Source: an uncultured Flavobacteriales bacterium
GTDB lineage: Bacteria; Bacteroidota; Bacteroidia; Flavobacteriales_D; Crocinitomicaceae
Assembly: GCA_913054135.1 (NCBI GenBank)
Contig: CAJXJK010000016.1
Coordinates: 1 to 64,000 of the forward strand
DNA: 64,000 nt
Direction of reading: 5' to 3'
A model generated the notes under the pieces. The model worked only from the letters and a program-made list of their open reading frames with translations. It made no database searches and was not told the DNA's origin. The stretch's first letter is position 1, and every line of letters begins with the position of its first letter. Below are positions 1 to 8,336 of the stretch, one piece after another. The translations under genes were made by a program, and so were the position numbers.

Positions 1-112
1 TCCCAAATAGTGACGCCTTATATAATCATCACCCTAAATATTTAACTAACAATGAGTTTGAATAAGAACGCAAAAATCTATTCACCTGATCCGAATTCTA
101 GAATAAACTTCT

Positions 113-120
113 TATTTTTG
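113..120 (+). promoter_or_regulatory. Possible -7 promoter element of the superoxide dismutase gene
   Basis: TATTTTTG fits the Bacteroidota -7 consensus TAnnTTTG and lies 46 nt before the start codon. No convincing -33 TTTG is seen 19-21 nt upstream, so support is partial. The rest of positions 1-166 holds nothing else I can recognise. Confidence 0.35.
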
Positions 121-166
121 AGTAATTACAAAAAATCATTTTACTAACCATATAACACAAGATATA

Positions 167-772
167 ATGGCATTTGAATTACCAAATTTACCATATGCGC
201 ATGACGCATTAGAACCGCATATTGACAAGCAAACTATGGAGATTCACCATGGTAAGCATCATAACGGATACACAACAAAATTAAACGCAGCAATTGAAGG
301 TTCAGATTTAGCTGGAAAATCAATTGAAGATATTTTAGCAAACTGTGCTGATAACGCAGCAGTTAGAAATAACGGTGGAGGATTTTACAATCACTCTCTT
401 TTCTGGACAGTAATGTCACCAAATGGTGGTGGACAGCCTTCAGGAGAATTAGCAGATGCTATTAATGCAGCTTATGGCTCTTTTGAAGACTTTAAATCGG
501 CATTCTCAACTGCGGCAGGAACAAGGTTTGGTTCAGGTTGGGCTTGGCTTTGTGTTCACGCTGGAGGAAAAGTTGAAGTATGCTCTACTCCAAATCAAGA
601 CAATCCAATGATGAATGGAATTGGTTGTGGTGGAACGCCAATTTTAGGGTTAGATGTATGGGAACATGCTTACTACCTAAAATATCAAAACAGAAGACCA
701 GATTACGTTAGTGCATTTTTCAATGTGATCAACTGGGATGAAGTTTCAAGAAGATATTCTGCTGGTAAATAA
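167..772 (+). CDS. Superoxide dismutase, Fe/Mn family
   Basis: Converts superoxide to hydrogen peroxide and oxygen; no signal peptide, so cytosolic. The 201 aa length is normal for the family. The four metal ligands are in place by pattern: His27 (in MEIHHGKHH), His76 (in GFYNHSLFW), and Asp163 and His167 (in LDVWEHAYY). The ATG at 167 gives the usual N-terminus [15 protein letters not shown]. Metal preference (Fe, Mn or cambialistic) cannot be decided by eye, so sodA or sodB is not chosen. A strong intrinsic terminator follows directly, so this looks like a single-gene transcript. Confidence 0.97.
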   Translation: MAFELPNLPYAHDALEPHIDKQTMEIHHGKHHNGYTTKLNAAIEGSDLAGKSIEDILANCADNAAVRNNGGGFYNHSLFWTVMSPNGGGQPSGELADAINAAYGSFEDFKSAFSTAAGTRFGSGWAWLCVHAGGKVEVCSTPNQDNPMMNGIGCGGTPILGLDVWEHAYYLKYQNRRPDYVSAFFNVINWDEVSRRYSAGK

Positions 773-790
773 TTATCCAAATTAAAACTG

Positions 791-826
791 AAACCCATCT
801 TCTTTATGAGAGGATGGGTTTTTTTT
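791..826 (+). terminator. Intrinsic terminator after superoxide dismutase
   Basis: The stem AAACCCATC (791-799) pairs with GATGGGTTT (813-821), followed by a run of eight T (819-826). It ends only 13 nt before the next gene's GTG, so that gene needs its own promoter or read-through. Confidence 0.85.
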
Positions 827-839
827 GTATTTTTCAACA

Positions 840-1199
840 GTGAAAGTATTACCAATCATAATTTCTTGCATTTCAGTTCTATCACTTAGCTCATGTCTCA
901 AGGATAAGACTATCCCTTTAGGAGAATGCAATGTGGAGGTTTCTTATACAGTTGAAATTAGACCTATTATAGAAAACTCATGTAAAACTCAGGCAGGTCC
1001 ATCTACTGGATGTCATGATGCCTGGATTGATGATTACAGTCAAATCAATAGTCTCATAGCAAGCGGTTCTTGGGAAAACAGAGTGATTTCACTTAAAGAC
1101 ATGCCGGTCATTCCTAACACTTGGTCAATTGATTCTTTAACAACTGATGAAATCAAGACTATGCAATGCTGGATTGAGCAAGGTTATCCTGAAAACTAA
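840..1199 (+). CDS. Small lipoprotein with a cytochrome-c-like heme site
   Basis: About 119 aa. I place the start at GTG 840, giving MKVLPIIISCISVLSLSSC; an upstream TTG at 825 sits in the terminator T-run and is unlikely. The N-terminus is a lipoprotein signal ending in SLSSC. The mature part has 'SCKTQAGPSTGCHDAW', a Cys-x9-Cys-His arrangement, and later a 'MP' followed by a 'TTDEIKTMQCWIEQGYPEN' tail. In Bacteroidota cytochrome-like lipoproteins a CxxxxCH heme motif is followed by an axial-Met 'MP' and an 'I..WI..G.P.N' helix, so the fold fits but the heme loop is longer than usual. Whether heme is bound is inference. Confidence 0.6.
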   Translation: MKVLPIIISCISVLSLSSCLKDKTIPLGECNVEVSYTVEIRPIIENSCKTQAGPSTGCHDAWIDDYSQINSLIASGSWENRVISLKDMPVIPNTWSIDSLTTDEIKTMQCWIEQGYPEN

Positions 1200-1226
1200 A
1201 TCGGTTTCTCTTCTTTGGATTATTGC

Positions 1227-1234
1227 TAAATTTG
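1227..1234 (+). promoter_or_regulatory. Possible -7 promoter element of leuS
   Basis: TAAATTTG matches TAnnTTTG exactly, 25 nt before the leuS ATG and in the gap after the lipoprotein stop. The -33 region has only a weak TTT-rich match. Confidence 0.45.
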
Positions 1235-1259
1235 CGGCTTTATATCCAAGATCAAAAAA

Positions 1260-4031
1260 ATGGAATACGACTTTCGTCAAATTGAAGACAAGTGGCAAAA
1301 ATATTGGGCCGAAAACAAAACTTTCGCGGCTCAAGACAATTCAGACAAGCCAAAATACTACGGATTATCAATGTTTCCTTACCCTTCAGGGGCAGGATTA
1401 CATGTTGGCCATCCTTTAGGGTACATTGCTTCTTGCATCTATGCTCGATATAAAAAACTACAAGGTTATAATGTTTTGCATCCAATGGGCTACGATTCTT
1501 TTGGATTACCTGCTGAGCAGTATGCCATACAAACAGGGCAACATCCAGCAATTACAACAGCTGAAAATATTAAACGATACAGAGGTCAATTAGACAAAAT
1601 TGGGTTCTCTTTTGATTGGGATAGAGAAGTAAGAACATCAGAACCTGCTTATTACAAGTGGACACAATGGATTTTCAAACAGATTTACAATTCTTGGTAT
1701 AATCAAACATCTGATAAAGCTGAAAGCATTGATTCATTGATATCGATATTTGAAAAATCTGGAAATGCAGAAGTAAAGGCAGTTCACGATCATGAGACAG
1801 TTTTTACAGCAGAAGAATGGCAGGCATTTTCAGAAGAAGATAAACAGAAGACTTTAATGAATTATCGTCTTACCTTTTTGGCCGATTCTTGGGTTAATTG
1901 GTGTCCCGCTTTAGGAACTGTTTTAGCCAATGACGAAATTAAAGATGGTGTTTCTGAAAGAGGAGGCCATCCGGTAGAACAAAAGCTCATGAGACAGTGG
2001 AGTATGCGTATTACAGCATACGCAGAGCGTCTTATAAACGATTTAGAAACTGTAGACTGGAGTGACTCAATCAAAGAGCAACAAAGGAATTGGATAGGGA
2101 AATCGGTTGGTGCTTCGGTAAATTTTGCCTTGGAAGGAAATGAAGACACAATTGAAGTGTTTACGACACGTCCTGATACCATTTATGGCGTTTCATTTAT
2201 GGTTTTAGCACCTGAGCATGACTTAGTAGATTCAATCACAACTGATGAATTCAAAGAGGCAATTGCTGAATATAAAAAGCAAGCAAGCTTAAAAACTGAG
2301 CGAGATCGTCAAGCAGATGTAAAAAACATTACTGGCCAAAATACCGGCGCTTTTGCAATTCACCCTTTCACCGGTGAAAAAATACAAATATGGATTGCTG
2401 ATTACGTATTAGCGGGATATGGAACTGGAGCCGTAATGGCCGTGCCTTGTGGAGATCAAAGAGATTGGGATTTTGCCAAACATTTCAATATTGAGATAAA
2501 GAACATTTTCAAAGACACAGATATTTCAGAAGCCGCATTTACAGAAAAAGATGTTGTGATAGCTGATTCTGACTTTCTCACTGACCTGAAGGCTAAGAAA
2601 GCCATCAAACTAGCCATTTACGAAATAGAACAAAGAGGTTTAGGGAAAGGGCAAACTAACTATAGACTAAGAGACGCGGTATTTTCAAGACAAAGATTTT
2701 GGGGAGAACCATTTCCTATTTATTATAAAGGCGATACACCTTATGCTCTTGAAGACGCAAAACTACCAGTCACTTTACCTGAAGTTGATGCCTACTTGCC
2801 AACCGAAGATGGAGAACCTCCATTAGCTAGAGCAAACAAAGATGCTTGGAACGTTTCAGAAGGAGATAGAATGGAGTACAACACAATGCCTGGTTGGGCA
2901 GGGTCATCTTGGTACTTTTTAAGATACATGGATCCTAAAAACGAAGAAGCATTTGTCTCTAAAGAGAAAGCTGATTATTGGGGACAAGTTGATCTATATA
3001 TCGGAGGATCTGAGCATGCTACTGGTCACCTACTCTATTCTAGATTTTGGACAAAATTCTTGGCCGACATGGGCTATATCAACTTCAATGAGCCTTTCAA
3101 GAAGATGATTAACCAAGGAATGATTTTAGGAAGATCTAACTTTGTTTATAGAGATAAGGACTCGGGTAAATTTGTCTCATTTGATAAGCGAAAAGAGTTT
3201 AAAACTGCAAGATTGAATGTAGACATTAATCGAGTTGATAATGACAAATTAGATACTGAAGCATTTAAAAATTGGTTGCCAGAATTCGCTAATGCCGAGT
3301 TCATTTTAAATGACAATGGTGAATATATCTGCGGAAATGAAGTGGAGAAGATGTCAAAATCTAAGTACAATGTTCAGACACCAGATGAATTGGTAGAGAA
3401 ATTTGGAGCCGACACTCTAAGATGTTATGAGATGTTTCTTGGTCCTTTAGAACAAGCTAAACCTTGGGACACGAAAGGAATTAATGGCGTTCACAATTTC
3501 TTGAGAAAGCTTTGGAGATTATTTCATGATGAGAATAATAACTTTTTAGTTTCAAAAGGTGAGGCAGATAAAAAGTCGCTAAAGACGCTTCACAAGACAA
3601 TTAAAAAAATCAAAGAAGACTTAGACCGCTTTTCTTTCAACACTGCTGTTTCTAACTTCATGATTTGTGTGAATGAATTGGGCGAGCAAAACTGTAATAA
3701 TAGAGCAGTACTTAAAAAATTGGTAATTTTAGTTTCTGCTTACGCTCCTCATATTGCTGAAGAACTTTGGCAAAAGTTAGGTGAAACAGAAAGCGTTTCA
3801 TTCGCATCTTTTCCGACATTCAATCCTGATTTTTTAATTGAAGCAAATCACAAATATCCCGTTTCATTTAATGGTAAAATGAGGTTCTTATTGGAGCTAC
3901 CAGCAAATCTATCGAAAGATGATATCGAAAAAGAGGTGCTCGCAAACGAACAATCACAAAAGTATTTGGATGGCAAAGACCCTAAAAAAGTAATTGTTGT
4001 GCCAGGTAAGATTGTAAATATTGTAGTTTAA
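1260..4031 (+). CDS. leuS: Leucyl-tRNA synthetase
   Basis: Charges tRNA-Leu with leucine in the cytosol. It is a class I synthetase: the HIGH-type signature is HVGH at residues 48-51 after PYPSGAGL, and the KMSKS loop is at residues 697-701. The editing (CP1) domain lies between, with the 'TTRPDTIYG' and 'GTGAVMAVPCGDQRDWDF' signatures, and an anticodon-binding domain follows KMSKS. At 923 aa it is longer than the E. coli enzyme (about 860), with extra sequence around residues 145-190 ('WYNQTSDKAESIDSL') and around 620-690 before KMSKS; insertions of this kind are common in Bacteroidota LeuS. The ATG at 1260 gives the expected MEYDFRQIEDKWQKYW start. Confidence 0.98.
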   Translation: MEYDFRQIEDKWQKYWAENKTFAAQDNSDKPKYYGLSMFPYPSGAGLHVGHPLGYIASCIYARYKKLQGYNVLHPMGYDSFGLPAEQYAIQTGQHPAITTAENIKRYRGQLDKIGFSFDWDREVRTSEPAYYKWTQWIFKQIYNSWYNQTSDKAESIDSLISIFEKSGNAEVKAVHDHETVFTAEEWQAFSEEDKQKTLMNYRLTFLADSWVNWCPALGTVLANDEIKDGVSERGGHPVEQKLMRQWSMRITAYAERLINDLETVDWSDSIKEQQRNWIGKSVGASVNFALEGNEDTIEVFTTRPDTIYGVSFMVLAPEHDLVDSITTDEFKEAIAEYKKQASLKTERDRQADVKNITGQNTGAFAIHPFTGEKIQIWIADYVLAGYGTGAVMAVPCGDQRDWDFAKHFNIEIKNIFKDTDISEAAFTEKDVVIADSDFLTDLKAKKAIKLAIYEIEQRGLGKGQTNYRLRDAVFSRQRFWGEPFPIYYKGDTPYALEDAKLPVTLPEVDAYLPTEDGEPPLARANKDAWNVSEGDRMEYNTMPGWAGSSWYFLRYMDPKNEEAFVSKEKADYWGQVDLYIGGSEHATGHLLYSRFWTKFLADMGYINFNEPFKKMINQGMILGRSNFVYRDKDSGKFVSFDKRKEFKTARLNVDINRVDNDKLDTEAFKNWLPEFANAEFILNDNGEYICGNEVEKMSKSKYNVQTPDELVEKFGADTLRCYEMFLGPLEQAKPWDTKGINGVHNFLRKLWRLFHDENNNFLVSKGEADKKSLKTLHKTIKKIKEDLDRFSFNTAVSNFMICVNELGEQNCNNRAVLKKLVILVSAYAPHIAEELWQKLGETESVSFASFPTFNPDFLIEANHKYPVSFNGKMRFLLELPANLSKDDIEKEVLANEQSQKYLDGKDPKKVIVVPGKIVNIVV

Positions 4032-4151
4032 TTTCACCTCCTAAAATCGATTTAGAAGAGTAATTCTTATTCTTTCTAAAACTTTTATTTACAGTCAATT
4101 AAACCTTTTTGTAATTGTAAAGTCATAGTATTGAACGCAAAAATACACGCT

Positions 4152-5135
4152 ATGAAACGAAATCAATTAATTACGACAATTGCTGCAGCACTGCTGTGGT
4201 GCAATATTTCTGTTGCTCAAGAATCTGATTCTTTAGGAGTAATTGGAGATGACCTTGATCTTTACGCCGTATTAGATGCCTTTAAAGAGGCTGAATCTAT
4301 TGAAGCCTTTGAGAAAGAAATCAACAGTGAAGATTCAAAAATCAACAATCTAGATTTAGATGAAGATGGACAGACCGATTACATCTCTGTAACTGATGAA
4401 GGAGAAGATGATGCTCATGCTTTTATATTAAGCATTGATATGAGCGAAACAGAAACTCAAGATGTTGCAGTTATCGAATTAGAAAAGACTGAGGCCAATA
4501 CAGCCAGTATTCAAATCATTGGTGACGAAGAGATTTATGGGTCAGATTATATCATTGAACCTAAAAATCCAGATGAGCTGGACAAACGACTAATGAGACC
4601 TAACCTAATCATTGTGAATGTTTGGGGCTGGAGAGGAGTTAGATTTGTATATGCTCCTGGATACAAAAGATGGAGATCACCTTGGAGATATAATAATCAT
4701 CCTAGATGGTGGAGACCCTGGAAACCTGTAAGATGGGGAGTATATCATGGATGGCATGCAAAGCACAGAAGGTTTTATCATCCCGTTAAAACAAGAAGAT
4801 GTGTGCGAGCTCATGGCTTTTACGTGAAAAAGAGAAGAACGTGTGTAAGAATCAAAAAACATAAGCATCACCATTCTCATAAAAACCAAGGGAATCACAA
4901 TGGTCATAATCATGGAAACCATAACGGACACAATCACGGGAATCATAATGGGCACAACCATGGTCACAAAGATCAAAAAACCAATAATAACAATGGTCAA
5001 ATAAAATCGAATCCGAAACAAAACGGACAGGTGAAAAACAATCCAAACAAGAACAAACAGAAAAATAAAACAAAGAACCAAGGTTCCAAAAACAATAAAA
5101 ATTCTGGGAAATCGAAAGGTGGAAAAAGGAAATAA
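4152..5135 (+). CDS. Secreted Trp/Arg- and His/Asn/Gly-rich protein
   Basis: About 327 aa from ATG 4152, which gives the signal peptide MKRNQLITTIAAALLWCNISVAQ; an upstream TTG at 4131 is less likely. Three zones are visible. First is an acidic domain (about residues 20-140) with an EF-hand/dockerin-like loop 'DLDEDGQTDYI'. Second is a basic aromatic zone (about 160-240) rich in RW pairs such as 'RWWRPWKPVRW'. Third is a tail with three tandem 8-residue units GNHNGHNH, then a K/N/G/Q-rich end. The His-rich repeat could bind metal and the basic tail could bind polyanions; both are inference. I do not recognise a named function. A terminator follows. Confidence 0.75.
   Translation: MKRNQLITTIAAALLWCNISVAQESDSLGVIGDDLDLYAVLDAFKEAESIEAFEKEINSEDSKINNLDLDEDGQTDYISVTDEGEDDAHAFILSIDMSETETQDVAVIELEKTEANTASIQIIGDEEIYGSDYIIEPKNPDELDKRLMRPNLIIVNVWGWRGVRFVYAPGYKRWRSPWRYNNHPRWWRPWKPVRWGVYHGWHAKHRRFYHPVKTRRCVRAHGFYVKKRRTCVRIKKHKHHHSHKNQGNHNGHNHGNHNGHNHGNHNGHNHGHKDQKTNNNNGQIKSNPKQNGQVKNNPNKNKQKNKTKNQGSKNNKNSGKSKGGKRK
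4890..4961 (+). repeat. 24-bp tandem repeat, three units, encoding GNHNGHNH
   Basis: Three in-frame 24-nt units encode the same eight residues. The units differ at third codon positions (for example CAC/CAT and GGT/GGA/GGG), so the peptide is kept while the DNA has drifted. This suggests selection on the protein repeat rather than a fresh slippage event. Confidence 0.8.
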
Positions 5136-5157
5136 TTAACTGGCAATTAATTGGAAA

Positions 5158-5188
5158 AGGGTCTTGAGAAAATCGAGACCCTTTTTTT
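5158..5188 (+). terminator. Intrinsic terminator
   Basis: AGGGTCTTGA pairs with TCGAGACCCT around a short A-rich loop, with one mismatch, and is followed by seven T. It ends the 4152-5135 gene. Confidence 0.8.
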
Positions 5189-5383
5189 AATTAAAAAAAA
5201 TTGTCCCATACAATGTTGTGCTGTTATCATAACTGAAACCGGCTAATGAATGTCCCTTGCGACAATTCTAATCAAAAGAAGAAATTCAATACTGGAGTGA
5301 TAGTAATGGCATAATTCCTTCTTTCTTGGGATCAAACATATAATTCATTTCGTAGACTTTTCTAAGCACAAAAGCTATTCCAT

Positions 5384-5415
5384 AAAAAAGGCCTCAGTGA
5401 AACTGAAGCCTTTTT
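5384..5415 (-). terminator. Intrinsic terminator, minus strand (possibly bidirectional)
   Basis: GGCCTCAG (5390-5397) and CTGAAGCC (5403-5410) form a hairpin flanked by A-run and T-run on both sides. It lies just past the 3' end of the minus-strand gene at 5433. The stretch between this and the terminator at 5158-5188 holds no gene I can support. Confidence 0.75.
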
Positions 5416-5432
5416 ACTAATTCTTTTAGATA

Positions 5433-6989
5433 TTATCTTTTGATCAACTTTCCAGTATAAGAAACTCCGTCTACCATTACCGAATAAAAGTAGGCTCCTG
5501 AAGTGACTTCATGACCATTTTCATTGGTTCCGTCCCACTCTAGTTTGTAAGTTCCAGCCATCTGATTTTCTCTTGCAAGCTTGCGTGTTAATCTTCCTTG
5601 CATATCATATATGAATACACTTACAAAGGCCGATTTATCAAGCGCATAAACTATGCTTGTTGAATTCTCAAACGGATTTGGATAAGTCTGAATAAAGGTT
5701 TGTTCTTTTTCAATTCCGCCACTTGACAAGAACTCAGTGGTCAAACTATCTACATTGATAAACTCATCTCCCGTTTCATAAGCCATGTAATGGAAATATA
5801 TCAAGAACATCTCATCTGACGTATTTAATCCGGCTCCCACATCTAGCGGAGGATTATTAGGATTGTGTGGATTAGTAACTGTGTTATTATAAATACCTTT
5901 TCCATGAAGAGCAGTTCCAGCTGGAATCTTTTTCATGTATTCAAACCAGTAAAAATCTTGCCAATCAAAATCCCACTGTGGAATTCTAGAGAAGTTTAAG
6001 GTATCATCAAGAGGAGTAACACCATATGATTCAATATAATCACCTAATAAATGCATGTGTGGAAACACACTTAGCATAGTAACATCTGAAGTCACACTAT
6101 TATCAACAACCTCAACTGAATCAAAAGTTGCTGCCGGGATATTAAAACTCCAATCAGAAATAATCGGGTCACATGCAACAGGTCTGAAATTCACCACAGG
6201 ATCTTCATAGAAATAGAAGTTAACCTTTGTTTGATCAAACTCTCCATATGAACCTGCAGGATAGTGCATTGCTAATACAATGTCAGAACCGGCACTAATT
6301 GTCATTCCCGAAGAAAAATTAGCTGTAGCAGGAAAAATAGTAGGAGTTGCTCCTGGAGTATATCCTCCCATTAACTCAGCCGTAACAGGGCCTGCGCAGT
6401 CTCCACTTGTATCAGTTTGTGCCCAGCCAGTATCATCACTGTAAACTAAACAATGGTGTACAGTTTGTCTGTTACCAGGTATTACTTCAAAAGCTTTAAC
6501 TTTTCTTCCCTCTGTTAATCCAGATGGAATAGCGAAACAAACGTAATCATCAGAACTAGCGGTAGCCTTACTCATATAATTTGGTGCCGTCACTGTTAAA
6601 TCAGGTACACCTGATAATAATTGCTCATTTGCATAAACAGGTGCCGGAGGTGTTTGATTTGCATCACCTTCTAACATTCCATCACTGATCCAATCTAAAA
6701 TGATATCCTTCTCATTTTGTGATAAAATTCTCTCTTGAGAATAATGAGCGTAACTCGTATCAGCTGTCCAAGGAGGCATCACACCATTCTGAACATATGT
6801 TTGAATTAATGGTCCGTAATTTTGAGCTTCAGTGTAAGTCACCAGTGAGTTTGGTGCAATACCTTCTGAATTGTGACACTCAGTACAATTATTAAAAAAT
6901 ACCTGAGCGGCATCATTTGCCCACGTTACTTGAGCGAAATTATTCAACGAGAATACTATCGCCGAACATAGGAGTATAAGTCTTTTCAT
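5433..6989 (-). CDS. T9SS-exported copper monooxygenase-like protein with N-terminal heme c motif
   Basis: 518 aa with signal peptide MKRLILLCSAIVFSLNNFAQ. The N-terminal part has one c-type heme site CTECH (Cys35, Cys38, His39), then 'VMPPW' and 'EKDIILDWISDGM', as in a single-heme cytochrome domain. The middle resembles the copper type II ascorbate-dependent monooxygenase (PHM/DBH) fold: a His-His pair (178-179, in TVHHCLVYSD) and His-Met-His (311-313, in FPHMHLLGDY) are the expected copper ligands. The C-terminus (about 435-518) is a type IX sorting domain: 'TYPNPFENSTSIVYAL', then 'GTYKLEWDGTNENG', ending GKLIKR. It is likely secreted or surface-attached. The substrate is unknown, and the oxygenase activity is inferred from ligands only. 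Confidence 0.82.
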   Translation of the reverse strand: MKRLILLCSAIVFSLNNFAQVTWANDAAQVFFNNCTECHNSEGIAPNSLVTYTEAQNYGPLIQTYVQNGVMPPWTADTSYAHYSQERILSQNEKDIILDWISDGMLEGDANQTPPAPVYANEQLLSGVPDLTVTAPNYMSKATASSDDYVCFAIPSGLTEGRKVKAFEVIPGNRQTVHHCLVYSDDTGWAQTDTSGDCAGPVTAELMGGYTPGATPTIFPATANFSSGMTISAGSDIVLAMHYPAGSYGEFDQTKVNFYFYEDPVVNFRPVACDPIISDWSFNIPAATFDSVEVVDNSVTSDVTMLSVFPHMHLLGDYIESYGVTPLDDTLNFSRIPQWDFDWQDFYWFEYMKKIPAGTALHGKGIYNNTVTNPHNPNNPPLDVGAGLNTSDEMFLIYFHYMAYETGDEFINVDSLTTEFLSSGGIEKEQTFIQTYPNPFENSTSIVYALDKSAFVSVFIYDMQGRLTRKLARENQMAGTYKLEWDGTNENGHEVTSGAYFYSVMVDGVSYTGKLIKR

Positions 6990-7039
6990 CTTGGAAAATT
7001 TTGATTAAAGATAAGCGAAAAATACTAATAATCAAATGA

Positions 7040-8200
7040 TTATTGGCTTAACAAGGCATTGGCAAGTTGTCGGCATTTCGAATCAGTTTCAATTAATTGC
7101 TCAATTGAAGGAGATTTTAATTTCTCAAATTGATTAAAAACAGCTCTATTGATTTCGGCAATTCTTATAAAAGAAATCTTCCCATCAAGAAATGCTTGAA
7201 CAGAAACTTCATTTGCAGCATTCACTGCAGCACAGGCATTACCCCCAATTTCAAGGGCGTCATAGGCCAATTTCAAATTATCAAAAACTTCAAAATTTGC
7301 TGGCTCAAAATTTAGTGTTGCAAAGTTTTTGAAATCAAATCGTGGCCAATCAGTTTTTAATCTTTCAGGATAAGAAAGTGCGAATTGAATCGGCAATTTC
7401 ATATCAGGCAATCCCATTTGGGCCTTCATTGAACCATCTTCAAACTGAACTAAAGAATGAACGATTGATTCAGGATGAACTATAACTTCAATTTGATCAG
7501 GCTTTAAATCGAACAACCATTTGGCCTCTATCACCTCAAGACCTTTATTCATCATGCTTGCAGAATCAATGGTGATCTTATCTCCCATGGTCCAATTTGG
7601 ATGATTCAAAGCATCTTTTATGGTCACTTCTTCAAGTTGAGATTTGGTGTATCCTCTAAAAGGACCACCCGAAGCTGTTAGAATTACTTTTTCAATTTTG
7701 TTTTGAAATTCACCCATTAAACATTGAAAAATAGCAGAATGCTCTGAATCAACTGGGTAAATATTTACGCCCTTTTTTAAGGCGGCTTTCGTAATTATCT
7801 CTCCTGCTACAACCAGAGTTTCTTTATTGGCCAATGCAACATTTTTTCCCGCATCAATAGCTGCCAAAGTTGAATCTAGACCTGCATAACCTACAATAGC
7901 CGCAACAACTAGATCTATTTCATCCATCTGAACACAATCAGCCAGAGCTTTGTGACCAGCAAAGCATTTAATATCGTCTTTCCACAAAATATCTTCAACC
8001 CGTTTGTAATTATCCTCATTCGTGATCACGACCGTGTTAGGAGAGAACTTCTTTGATTGCTCAAGCAATAATTCATAATTATCATGAGCACTCAAAAGAG
8101 ATACTTCAAAAATATCAGAATGTGCGGCTATCACCTCAAGAACTTGCGTTCCAATTGAGCCTGTTGAACCTAAAACTGCTATTCTCTTTTTCTTTGACAT
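7040..8200 (-). CDS. dxr: 1-deoxy-D-xylulose 5-phosphate reductoisomerase
   Basis: Second step of the MEP isoprenoid pathway: DXP to 2-C-methyl-D-erythritol 4-phosphate with NADPH. The 386 aa length is typical. Visible signatures: NADPH loop 'VLGSTGSIGTQ' near the N-terminus, 'ALANKETLVVAG', metal/substrate site 'YPVDSEHSAIFQC', 'LTASGGPFRGY', 'NHPNWTMGDKITIDSASMMNKGLEVIEA' (split here as NHPNWTMG and MNKGLEVIEA) and 'HPESIVHS'. It is cytosolic. The ATG at 8200 lies only 5 nt from a TAACTTTG -7 element, so the transcript may have a very short leader. It makes the isoprenoid precursors that UbiA-type enzymes elsewhere in this window would use. Confidence 0.97.
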   Translation of the reverse strand: MSKKKRIAVLGSTGSIGTQVLEVIAAHSDIFEVSLLSAHDNYELLLEQSKKFSPNTVVITNEDNYKRVEDILWKDDIKCFAGHKALADCVQMDEIDLVVAAIVGYAGLDSTLAAIDAGKNVALANKETLVVAGEIITKAALKKGVNIYPVDSEHSAIFQCLMGEFQNKIEKVILTASGGPFRGYTKSQLEEVTIKDALNHPNWTMGDKITIDSASMMNKGLEVIEAKWLFDLKPDQIEVIVHPESIVHSLVQFEDGSMKAQMGLPDMKLPIQFALSYPERLKTDWPRFDFKNFATLNFEPANFEVFDNLKLAYDALEIGGNACAAVNAANEVSVQAFLDGKISFIRIAEINRAVFNQFEKLKSPSIEQLIETDSKCRQLANALLSQ

Positions 8201-8205
8201 CTCGG

Positions 8206-8213
8206 CAAAGTTA
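8206..8213 (-). promoter_or_regulatory. Possible -7 promoter element of dxr
   Basis: Read on the minus strand this is TAACTTTG, an exact TAnnTTTG match, 5 nt upstream of the dxr ATG. No clear -33 element was found, and the short spacing implies an almost leaderless mRNA if it is used. Confidence 0.4.
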
Positions 8214-8336
8214 CAATTTGATTGTTCAGGAAGGTTGAATTTAGATTGGAATTGAAGAAAGTTTTTTCGATCTCCTTATATTTATCTTTCACAGCTGTAA
8301 ACGATTTCTATATTTTCTTCGTTTGCTATAAAGAAT

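Noticed and set aside
5189-5383. A minus-strand stretch that translates without stops to 'GIAFVLRKVYEMNYMFDPKK' plus a short tail, in the gap after the 4152-5135 gene.
   Set aside because: It is only about 33 codons, has no good start codon and shows no recognisable family; I cannot tell a relic from chance.
7024-7048. A short inverted repeat AATAATCA/TGATTATT near the dxr stop codon.
   Set aside because: It is AT-only with a weak T-run and overlaps the stop codon, so terminator function is not supported.
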